Shown here piece after piece: positions 44,519-52,271 of a stretch of DNA of 64,000 nucleotides. The DNA lies in the NCBI GenBank assembly GCA_021373185.1, contig JAJFTF010000024.1:359117-423116 (forward strand). The letters are read 5' to 3'. Made by a program: the position numbers and the translations under genes. Below the pieces are notes generated by a model. The model searched no databases and had not been told where the DNA came from. It saw nothing but the letters and a program-made list of their open reading frames with translations. Positions within the stretch are counted from its first letter, which is position 1; each line of letters starts with the position of its first letter. Source of the stretch: Betaproteobacteria bacterium. Lineage in GTDB: Bacteria; Pseudomonadota; Gammaproteobacteria; Burkholderiales; Sulfuricellaceae.

Positions 44519-47500
44519 TCAAACCGAAGTTATTTGCGCATTTGCGAGATATCGGGCGAACTCGTCAGCCGGCATCGGTCGGGCGAAATAATATCCCTGT
44601 GCCTCGTCGCAATACTGCAGGCGCAGAAAGGCCAGCATGTGTTCGTCCTCGACGCCTTCGGCAATGGTCTTGAGATTGAGGCTTCTCGCCATCTGGATAA
44701 TGGCCCGGATAATGACGGCATCGTTTGGATTATTGGCCATGTCGCAAACAAAAGAGCGATCGATTTTCAACTTGTCCACATTGAATCGCTTCAAATAGGA
44801 AAGGCTCGAATATCCCGTGCCGAAATCGTCGATCGACAGCAGCAAGCCACGAGATTTAAGTCTCTGTACCGTCTCCAGCACTTTCTCGGTATCCTGGATC
44901 AGGATCGATTCGGTCAGTTCGAGTTCCAGAAATTTCGGCGCCAGACCGGATTCGTCCAGCGCCTGCAACACGCTCTGCTCCAGATCGCCGCGCTTGAACT
45001 GCATCGCCGAGACGTTCACCGCCACGACCAGTTCGGGCAAACCGGCCTTCTGCCATGCGACCGTCTGCCGGCAAGCTTCCCGCAAGACCCAATCCCCCAT
45101 CGGTACGATCAGCCCGCTCTCCTCGGCAATCGGAATGAAGCGCCCCGGCGGCAAAAAGCCTTGTTCCGGGTGATTCCAGCGAATCAGCGCTTCAGCCCCG
45201 ACCACCGCCCCGCTGGTCAAATCGATTTGGGGCTGGTAATACAAAATAAACTCATCCCGCTCCAGGGCTCGCCGCAAGCCGACGCGAATGCGCTGGTGCT
45301 CGTGAGCATCCTCATTCATCTGCTCGGTGTAAAAACGGTAGGCATTCCGCCCGGCTTCCTTGGCGTGGTACATCGCCGTATCCGCCAGGTTGAGCAAGGT
45401 ATCGACATCCCGGCTGTCGTCCGGATAGACGGCGATGCCGATCGACAAGGAAGTGGCAATTTCATTGCCTTCGATGTGAAAGGTTTCCTCTATTTTCTCG
45501 AGGATTTTTTCTGCGACGCCGGTGATGGCATCGGTATCGCTGACGTTGGTGAGCACGACCAGGAATTCGTCCCCTCCCTGGCGGCTGATGGTGTCCGTCT
45601 CGCGGGTACACTCGCGCAAACGCTTTACCACGGCTTTCAGAAGAGCATCGCCGGTGGCGTGGCCGAAGGAGTCATTGATCGTCTTGAAATTGTCGAGATC
45701 GAGAAAAAGAACCGCCGCTTTCGTCGCCGAACGATCGGCATAAGCCAGCGCCAGCTCCAGATGATCCACGGCCAGCCGCCGATTAGGCAGTTCGGTCAAC
45801 GCATCGTGGTACGCCAGGAATTCGATTTGCGCCTCTGCCGCCTTGCGCTCGGTAATGTCGGAAAAAACCCCGATATAGTTGCTGGGTTGCCCGGCGGAAT
45901 CCCTTACGGTAGAAATACTGACCCATTTCGGATAGGTTTCGCCGTTCTTGCGCCGATCCCATATTTCGCCCTGCCAGTAGCCGGTGCTTTGCAGGGATCG
46001 CCACATTTTGCTGTAAAAGTCCGCATCGTGCTGACCCGAACTCATCACCCGCGGCGTTTGCCCGATCACCTCTTCGGCGCTGTACCCGGTCACCGTGGTA
46101 AAGGCCTTGTTCACTGTCAGAATGTGTTCATTGGCATCGGTGATGACGATGCACTCGCCGCTGCTCTCAAAAACTTTGGCCGAAAGTTTCAGTTGTTCTT
46201 CTGCCAGCTTGCGATGGGAAATATTTTCGACTTGCGCGATGAAATGCAGAGGGTTCCCCGAAGAGTCCCTCAACAACGAACCGGTAAGCTGAACCCAGAT
46301 GATCCGCCCATCTTTATGAATGTAGCGCTTTTCGATCTGATAGGAGCTGATCTCGCCATCAAGCAATTTCTTTGCATTTTCCAGATCGGAGGCAAGATCG
46401 TCAGGACAAGTGATCTCCCGGAAAGTCAGCTTCCTGAGTTCCCGCTCTCCGTAACCGACGATATTGCAAAGAGCGCGGTTGGCCTTCTCGAATCGCCCAT
46501 CAAGAGAAACGATAGCCATGCCGATCGGCGCATTTTCCAGCATGCTTTCGAAGCGTTCCTCGCTGTTTTGCAAGGAGTCGAAAACCAATGCCTGACGTTT
46601 CCAGCCGCGATATACCAGCCAGAATGAAAACAGGGTGATCAGGAGAAAAAGCCCGGCCACTGCCAACATTTTTTGGGTCTCGCTCCACCAGCTAGCCAGA
46701 TAATCGTCGGTAGCCAAACCCACGGTGACATAAAGTGGGTAATCGGAAATCTTGCGGTACGTATAGGTTCGTTCGATATTATCCAGAACGGCATGAACCC
46801 TGTACGTGCCGGTGGATTTCCCCGCCTCGACAAGCTGCCTGAGGGGCGGCGTCAAGGTGGGCTTGCCGATAGCGCTACCCATCCCCCGTGGCTCGGGGTA
46901 GCGTGCCATGATATTCAGTTCCATATCCCGGAGATTGGCGATTCCGTTGCGGCCAAGGTCGAGCGTTGCGAAGGTCTTTGCCAAATGCTCGATCGACAGG
47001 TTGACATATGCCACGCCGGCAAAAGACCCGTTCGGGCGGTTGATGCGCCTTGACATGGGGATGGACCACTGTTTGTCGATGCGCGCCAGCACGGGGGAGG
47101 CGATGGCCAGCCCCGCATCGGGATTATCGCGCTGGCTGGCAAAATATTTCCGGTCGGCCACGTTGATTGTGCGAGGCGTAACGCCTGCTCCGTACATGAC
47201 CATTCCGTGTTCATCGGTTACACGCAGGCTGACGATCTCCGGCAAGCGCGATTGCTGGCGCAGCAGGAAATCATTTAATGCTTTTTCCCCGATACCTCCG
47301 GCGCCGATCTGGCGCGTAACTTCATCGCTGACGACAAGCAGCGCCAAATCGATTTTTTCGATGTCGCCGCCAATCTCCTCTTCAAGAACGTGGGACAGGT
47401 TTCTGGTGGTGGTTTCTGCGCGCTCCTGATATTGAACCCAGCTTTGGCGCAAGGACAGCCCTGCCAGAGCGCCGACGAACAAATTGACCAGCAGGACGCC

Positions 47501-47569
47501 AACCGCCAACCGCTTGATGACGGTTGAATGAAGGGTCGTTGAATGCCGAGTTTCGAGTGGGATTCTCAC
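44519..47569 (-). CDS. Membrane dCACHE-PAS-PAS-GGDEF-EAL signalling protein
   Basis: This 1016-aa protein makes and/or breaks down c-di-GMP. A GTG start at 47569 precedes TM1 (about 18-40), a periplasmic dCACHE-like sensor (about 45-285), TM2 (about 295-315), PAS-1 (about 335-450) and PAS-2 with PAC (about 460-580). The GGDEF domain has an intact RQGGDEF site. The EAL domain has EALIRWNHP, ELTESILI, DDFGTGYSSLSYLK and the catalytic-loop EGVED, so both activities look intact. No start-proximal ribosome site is obvious. Confidence 0.93.
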   Translation of the reverse strand: MRIPLETRHSTTLHSTVIKRLAVGVLLVNLFVGALAGLSLRQSWVQYQERAETTTRNLSHVLEEEIGGDIEKIDLALLVVSDEVTRQIGAGGIGEKALNDFLLRQQSRLPEIVSLRVTDEHGMVMYGAGVTPRTINVADRKYFASQRDNPDAGLAIASPVLARIDKQWSIPMSRRINRPNGSFAGVAYVNLSIEHLAKTFATLDLGRNGIANLRDMELNIMARYPEPRGMGSAIGKPTLTPPLRQLVEAGKSTGTYRVHAVLDNIERTYTYRKISDYPLYVTVGLATDDYLASWWSETQKMLAVAGLFLLITLFSFWLVYRGWKRQALVFDSLQNSEERFESMLENAPIGMAIVSLDGRFEKANRALCNIVGYGERELRKLTFREITCPDDLASDLENAKKLLDGEISSYQIEKRYIHKDGRIIWVQLTGSLLRDSSGNPLHFIAQVENISHRKLAEEQLKLSAKVFESSGECIVITDANEHILTVNKAFTTVTGYSAEEVIGQTPRVMSSGQHDADFYSKMWRSLQSTGYWQGEIWDRRKNGETYPKWVSISTVRDSAGQPSNYIGVFSDITERKAAEAQIEFLAYHDALTELPNRRLAVDHLELALAYADRSATKAAVLFLDLDNFKTINDSFGHATGDALLKAVVKRLRECTRETDTISRQGGDEFLVVLTNVSDTDAITGVAEKILEKIEETFHIEGNEIATSLSIGIAVYPDDSRDVDTLLNLADTAMYHAKEAGRNAYRFYTEQMNEDAHEHQRIRVGLRRALERDEFILYYQPQIDLTSGAVVGAEALIRWNHPEQGFLPPGRFIPIAEESGLIVPMGDWVLREACRQTVAWQKAGLPELVVAVNVSAMQFKRGDLEQSVLQALDESGLAPKFLELELTESILIQDTEKVLETVQRLKSRGLLLSIDDFGTGYSSLSYLKRFNVDKLKIDRSFVCDMANNPNDAVIIRAIIQMARSLNLKTIAEGVEDEHMLAFLRLQYCDEAQGYYFARPMPADEFARYLANAQITSV

Positions 47570-47800
47570 AGTGTACGGGCTTGGAGATAAAGCGGTATTT
47601 TACCGAGATATTCACAGACTGGATATAGCTCGTTGATTTGATTGAATTTGCATAACCCGCATGAGGAAATATTCAACCCTGTTTAATTCTGGCGAAGGTA
47701 TTGTTAGTGCAGCTTGATGCAGGGCATGGCGGCGAGATTGGGATTGCCGGAACCGATCAGGCAGGAGCGCCATTTTTCGATGCCCTCCTCGTCAGAAAAG

Positions 47801-49315
47801 TCAGGGTTCGTTACGCACCGGCGAAGGGTGGTGCGGGTGTTCCGGCACGTGTTCGGTCTGCGCCGCTGCGTGGTGATGCAGTTCCTCATGGGCGAGAGGC
47901 AAGGGCGTCGGCTTGCCGACAAAGTGCGGCAGCAGCGAACCCGCCACCATGCCGGCGGCGCTCAGCAGCAGGCCCACCAGTTGCGGCGGCCAGTACGTGT
48001 CGGGCTGGAGAACCTCCAGCAGCACCCATGACAGCAGGCCGAAGACAATGGCGAACAGCGCGCCCTGGGTATTCGCCCGTTTCCAGTATAGCCCGGCGAA
48101 GAGCGGGATGAAGGCGGCCACCAGCGTGATCTTGTAGGCGTTCTCCACCATCTTGAAAATCGAGGCCTCGGTGTTCAGGGCGAAAGCCAGAATCACCGCA
48201 GCAAAGCAGACGATGACGATACGCATCATGCGCAGGAAGGCATGGTCGCCGATGTTTGGGAAAAAACCGCGCAGGATGTTTTCGGAAAAGGCCACCGACG
48301 GCGCCAGCAGGGTCGCCGAGGAGCAGCTCATGATCGCCGACAGCAACGCGCCGAAAAAGATCACCTGGGCGAACACCGGCGTGTGCTGCAGGATCAGGGT
48401 CGGCAGCACCAGTTGCGGGTCTTTTTCCAGCAGCTCGCCGAACATCGCGGGGTCGATCAGCGTCGCCGAATAGGCGAGGAACATCGGCACGAAAGCAAAG
48501 GCGAAATAGATCGAGCCGCCCAGCACCGAGCCGCGCACAGCGGTTTTTTCATCCTTGGCCGAAGTGATGCGCTGGAACACGTCCTGCTGCGGAATCGAGC
48601 CGAGCATCATGGTGACCCAAGCGCCGATGAAAGGCACCCACTCCGATGCCTTGGCCGCAGGGAACAGGTCGAGCTTGCCGGCGGCAGAGGCGTGGCTCAC
48701 CACCGCGCCCACGCCGCCGGTCATGCCGCTGATGATGTAACCGATATACAGCATGCCGCCCATGATCACCGTCATCTGCACGAAGTCCAGCACCGCCACC
48801 GACAGCATGCCGCCGAAAGTGGTGTAAGTGAGAACGATGGCCGCGCCCAGCACCATGCCCCACTCCTGGCTGATGGCGCCGTCGGTGACGACGAAAAACA
48901 CCAGCCCGAGCGCCTTGATCTGCGCCGCGACCCAGCCCAGGTAGGAAGCCACGATGCACAAGGTGGTCACCATTTCCACCGTGCGGTTGTAGCGCAAACG
49001 GTAGTAATCGCCGATGGTCAGCAGGTTCATGCGGTACAGCTTGCGGGCGAAAAACAGCCCGGCGAGGATCAGGCACAGGCTGGAACCGAACGGATCGGCG
49101 ACCACGCCGCGCAGGCCTTCCTTGGTGAAAGTGGCGGAGATGCCGAGCACGGTTTCCGCGCCGAACCAGGTGGCGAACACCGTGGCGGTGACCACCGGCA
49201 ACGGCAGGTGGCGACCGGCGACGGCGAAGTCCTTGGCGCTGTGGACACGGGTGGCCGCGTACAGGCCAATGCTGATGGAAACCAGCAGATAGATGACGAC
49301 GAACCAGATCAACAT
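47801..49315 (-). CDS. Sodium:solute symporter (SSS family)
   Basis: The 504-aa transporter has about 13 helices and SSS features: TVFATWFGAETVLGISATF, YRLRYNRTVEM, GGMLSVAVLDFVQM and the TM8 region GALLSAIMSCSSATLLAPSVAFSEN containing sodium-site Ser residues. The C-terminal tail is His-rich (ELHHHAAAQTEHVPEHPHHP), possibly metal-binding. Substrate is not deducible; relatives move acetate, proline or similar solutes. It has 231 bp of non-coding DNA on its 3' side. Confidence 0.9.
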   Translation of the reverse strand: MLIWFVVIYLLVSISIGLYAATRVHSAKDFAVAGRHLPLPVVTATVFATWFGAETVLGISATFTKEGLRGVVADPFGSSLCLILAGLFFARKLYRMNLLTIGDYYRLRYNRTVEMVTTLCIVASYLGWVAAQIKALGLVFFVVTDGAISQEWGMVLGAAIVLTYTTFGGMLSVAVLDFVQMTVIMGGMLYIGYIISGMTGGVGAVVSHASAAGKLDLFPAAKASEWVPFIGAWVTMMLGSIPQQDVFQRITSAKDEKTAVRGSVLGGSIYFAFAFVPMFLAYSATLIDPAMFGELLEKDPQLVLPTLILQHTPVFAQVIFFGALLSAIMSCSSATLLAPSVAFSENILRGFFPNIGDHAFLRMMRIVIVCFAAVILAFALNTEASIFKMVENAYKITLVAAFIPLFAGLYWKRANTQGALFAIVFGLLSWVLLEVLQPDTYWPPQLVGLLLSAAGMVAGSLLPHFVGKPTPLPLAHEELHHHAAAQTEHVPEHPHHPSPVRNEP

Positions 49316-49566
49316 GATCGAATGCCAGCCGGTGGGTGGAGTGGCGAAATTATACCCAAAAAGACTAAAAATAACGGCGGGTTTTCAGGTCGGGAGGCTG
49401 CTTCGCACTATAAGCTGCCAGATGGATCACCTAAAAGGATTGGCTGGAATATGGCGAGCAACGGTCAATCAGACAAGGAATTGCCGGGATTTTTTACAGC
49501 GTCAACGTAGAAGTGAGCGGCCTGCGCGGTTTTTCGCGCAGGTCCACTCGACTGCCGGGTTGGGGC

Positions 49567-50289
49567 TCATAGGTCCACTTTCACATGACGCAACAAGTCG
49601 GTCACACCCATGATGTCAAAGCGCTCAGGATAGATCACCCGAAACAGTGATAAAGCGCAAATGCCAACTTGTGCCGTCGTTTTCAACGCGGACCTCAGCG
49701 CGACGGAATCTTGGTCAAGGTAGTTGCTCTTGAACTCGATCTGATCGGGGCTCTCGTTGATCTGTAGCGTCTGCATAAGCGCCAGTTCGTTTGGGTGAGC
49801 ACCGGAATCGATGGTTCGCTCGTAAAGAAGTTTCGCCACAGAACCTTCTGTTGCATCCATCTCAGCAGCGAGCTTTAGCATCACGCCGATCTTGAATTCA
49901 TTTTTTACCTTCTGCTTCGATGCATCATCATCATGGCGTCGCAGCCATGTCTCGCGCGACTCAGGATGTTTGGCTAGATACAGCCCATAGACAGCGTTCT
50001 CCAGGCAGGATCGCAGAAGGGCGTAGCTCTCGGGGATTTGAGCGCTCCAACAAAGCCGACATGCAGCCAGAAAGTTTGAGTGCGCCCGAAGCAAAAATAA
50101 GCCGGCGAACCAGTCTTTAGAATGATTAACCCCAGCGATTGCTTTTCGGTACCCAAGATCGATGTCGGACAGGCGTGCAACTTCCCCTGGTTGGTTTGCA
50201 AACGTTGCAAATTCATTGGAACGCGCTGCATCGAAAAACTTCGCTATCTCGTTTGCATCCCAGTTTGGTGGCGGCGGCGGAAGTGGCAT
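49567..50289 (-). CDS. Hypothetical alpha-helical protein
   Basis: The 240-aa protein starts MPLPPPPPNWDANEIAKFF and is predicted mostly helical, with a repeat-like hydrophobic core (FLAACRLCWSAQIPESYALLRSCLENAVYGLYLAKHPE). That segment recalls DUF5677-like helical proteins, but I cannot assign it. It is isolated, with about 250 bp of non-coding sequence on each side, consistent with an accessory gene. Function unknown. Confidence 0.65.
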   Translation of the reverse strand: MPLPPPPPNWDANEIAKFFDAARSNEFATFANQPGEVARLSDIDLGYRKAIAGVNHSKDWFAGLFLLRAHSNFLAACRLCWSAQIPESYALLRSCLENAVYGLYLAKHPESRETWLRRHDDDASKQKVKNEFKIGVMLKLAAEMDATEGSVAKLLYERTIDSGAHPNELALMQTLQINESPDQIEFKSNYLDQDSVALRSALKTTAQVGICALSLFRVIYPERFDIMGVTDLLRHVKVDL

Positions 50290-50334
50290 GTGTTATGAGC
50301 CCCAACAGTTAATCAACGGACCCAGCGGTCAGGG

Positions 50335-50350
50335 TTATTGTTAACAATAA
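50335..50350. promoter_or_regulatory. Perfect 16-bp palindrome
   Basis: TTATTGTTAACAATAA is fully self-complementary and lies 46 bp upstream of the start of the gene at 49567-50289 (minus strand). It could be a dimer-binding operator for that gene. No promoter elements were confirmed around it. Confidence 0.35.
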
Positions 50351-50517
50351 GGCGTGCTGTTTTTTGATAAGCTGTTGATTCATAGCAACTCGATAAAACC
50401 CCCTGTCCGCATATGATGTAATAGTACAGACAGGTAGGCCGAGTGTCTGTTTTATGATGTTGAACTGACCTTGGATGGCAAGTCCCTGACCGGCTGGAAC
50501 GGGTCGAAAGCAGAAGT

Positions 50518-50745
50518 TCAAGCGCGCTTTAACGCCACCCGAATGCGCTCAACAGTGACTTCCAACCGAGCCTTTTTCGAAACCTCCAAACCCATGTCTT
50601 CGGCGATCCGGGTGATCCTGGCTGGATCGAGGGGGATGCCGCCGGCGTCAATGGCGGCGATCAATTGTCTGGCACGACGGATTTCCGGCGGGGTATCGTC
50701 TGCTGGCTTGAAACGATTGATGATCCCGAGGATGAAAGACTTCAT
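50518..50745 (-). CDS. Small hypothetical protein
   Basis: This 75-aa soluble protein (MKSFILGIINRFKPADDTPP, ending VEVTVERIRVALKRA-like) has amphipathic helices and a balanced charge pattern. No family is recognised. It is isolated between non-coding stretches; the coding call rests on composition only. Confidence 0.5.
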   Translation of the reverse strand: MKSFILGIINRFKPADDTPPEIRRARQLIAAIDAGGIPLDPARITRIAEDMGLEVSKKARLEVTVERIRVALKRA

Positions 50746-50884
50746 GGCTTCACTCGTGAGTCATGCAGGTTTGGTTATAGGTCTGTTGGGTTACAGCGCA
50801 AAAAACCGCGCCTAACCCAACCTACATTTTTTGATTCCGGCTCGTCAGGCTTGGGTTTGATTTCCCAAACTCTATTACCCCGCC

Positions 50885-51367
50885 CTACAGCATTTCAATC
50901 ACCCACTTGGTGACCGTTCCGGTCGCATGGGCGCACTGGTTGCCGCGCGCATCGTCGAACGCCTTGTATTCTTCGGCATTCCACATGTCGTAGGTGCGGC
51001 CAGTGAATTGCTGCTGGAGTTCGGCGCAGGTGATGCCGCCAAACTCGGCGCGGAAACGCTCGACCAGTTCCTTGTTTTTCTTGAAGTTGTTGATGCAGCG
51101 GCCCTTGTCGAGCTTGTCCCGGTCGCGGCCGTATTTTGCGCTCAGCGCCATCAGGCCGCCGGTCAATGCGCCGCATGCGCCTAGCGCCATCAGCCCACCG
51201 CCGCCGGAAAGGCCGTGACTGGCCTTGATGGTGGCGTCATCGACGATGCCGACGGTTTCCTGCACGGTGGCGAGGACGCATTGCGGGCAGCAGCCGTAGT
51301 CCAGCTCGTATTGCAGCGCCTTGTCATAGGCCTGCTCGGCCAGCGCCTGTTTTTCTTCTGTATTCAT
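50885..51367 (-). CDS. C_GCAxxG_C_C family redox/metal protein
   Basis: The 160-aa protein matches the C_GCAxxG_C_C family: YGCCPQCVLATVQE near the start, ALGACGALTGGLMAL as the central GCAxxG-like motif, then later Cys residues (RCINNF, ITCAELQ, NQCAH). Seven conserved-looking Cys suggest binding of a redox cofactor. Function in the family is unknown. A long inverted repeat lies upstream. Confidence 0.85.
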   Translation of the reverse strand: MNTEEKQALAEQAYDKALQYELDYGCCPQCVLATVQETVGIVDDATIKASHGLSGGGGLMALGACGALTGGLMALSAKYGRDRDKLDKGRCINNFKKNKELVERFRAEFGGITCAELQQQFTGRTYDMWNAEEYKAFDDARGNQCAHATGTVTKWVIEML

Positions 51368-51397
51368 ATTCGCTTCTTTTCTTCCCGGAAAAAACTA

Positions 51398-51534
51398 TTG
51401 AACCGCAGAGGACGCGGAGGGGGCAGAGTAAAAACAAGGCGTTGATACTTTGTGCCAATCACCTTTCTTGATGAACGCACAATGACTTCAAAGCCCTTGA
51501 ATTCCTCCGTGTCCTCTGCGTCCTCTGCGGTGAA
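51398..51534. repeat. Long imperfect inverted repeat, copy 4 (different sequence)
   Basis: Left arm ACCGCAGAGGACGCGGAGG (51402-51420) faces CCTCCGTGTCCTCTGCG-TCCTCTGCGGT (51504-51531) around a loop of about 80 nt. The right arm has the unit TCCTCTGCG twice, the same design as in the other three copies. No gene is visible inside. Confidence 0.75.
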
Positions 51535-51599
51535 TAGAAACTAGTTCGCCATTTCACTGGCCATGCCGCCGCTTGCGGCAGCCGCCAAATGTTACGGCC

Positions 51600-52271
51600 T
51601 CAGTAAGCGCCGCTGTTCTCGCTGCCATAAAACATCGGATAGCGCCCGACCAAGCCTTCCAGCATGATCAGTTCGGCGTCGGTATGGTTCAGCATCGGCG
51701 CTTCAGTTACCGGTTTGACCATACCCGAATCACGGTAGATATAGCGCGGCGATTCATGATGGGTGGTGCGGTAATTGGCACGATAGCCACCGCTGGTCTG
51801 CAATTCGGTTTCGCCGTAGCACAGGCAGAAATACACGCGCGCCGGATCGACATCCTCGACATAGCCGCCGGTGCCGCGCAAGCCGATGGTGGTGGTCGAG
51901 GTCAGGATGCGGTGTTCGCCTTTGGCGAATACCGACAGGATCTTGCCGCTGACCAGGCGCAGGGTTTGTTTCACGATATCCGTGCCAAACTCAACCAGGG
52001 TGTTTTCACGCAGCAGGAAGGCATCGCGCTCAATCACCACAATCGCCTGGCTGTTCGGCCCGACGGCCACGGCATCGCCCCTTGCCACTTGATCGCCCTC
52101 CTGCGCCGGCTTGCCGTTGACCGTAACGCTGCCGCGCATGCTGTGGATACCCGGCATGATCGGTCGGCTGCCCATCGCCAGCGCCTCGCGGATCACACCG
52201 GAAACGCCGCCGGCCATGAGGGCGCCGGAAGCCAGCAAATATTGCAGCAGGCGGCGGCGGTTATTCATCAT
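51600..52271 (-). CDS. Tat-exported FecR-domain protein
   Basis: The 223-aa protein begins MMNNRRRLLQYLLASGALMA, a twin-arginine-type signal, at the ATG overlapping the glgP stop (TAATG). The mature part has a FecR-like region (about 50-145: GSVTVNGKPAQEGDQVARGD, then LRENTLVEF and LVSGKILSVFAKG). A C-terminal third of unknown type ends MFYGSENSGAY. It probably acts in the periplasm. No partner sigma factor gene is nearby, so the FecR resemblance does not imply iron regulation. Confidence 0.8.
   Translation of the reverse strand: MMNNRRRLLQYLLASGALMAGGVSGVIREALAMGSRPIMPGIHSMRGSVTVNGKPAQEGDQVARGDAVAVGPNSQAIVVIERDAFLLRENTLVEFGTDIVKQTLRLVSGKILSVFAKGEHRILTSTTTIGLRGTGGYVEDVDPARVYFCLCYGETELQTSGGYRANYRTTHHESPRYIYRDSGMVKPVTEAPMLNHTDAELIMLEGLVGRYPMFYGSENSGAY

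Noticed and set aside
44273..46627. Plus-strand 784-codon open frame opposite the GGDEF-EAL gene
   Set aside because: The minus strand encodes intact GGDEF and EAL domains; the plus frame has no recognisable domain.
48242..49510. Plus-strand 422-codon frame opposite the sodium:solute symporter
   Set aside because: His/Gln/Arg-rich antisense of a clear membrane transporter gene.
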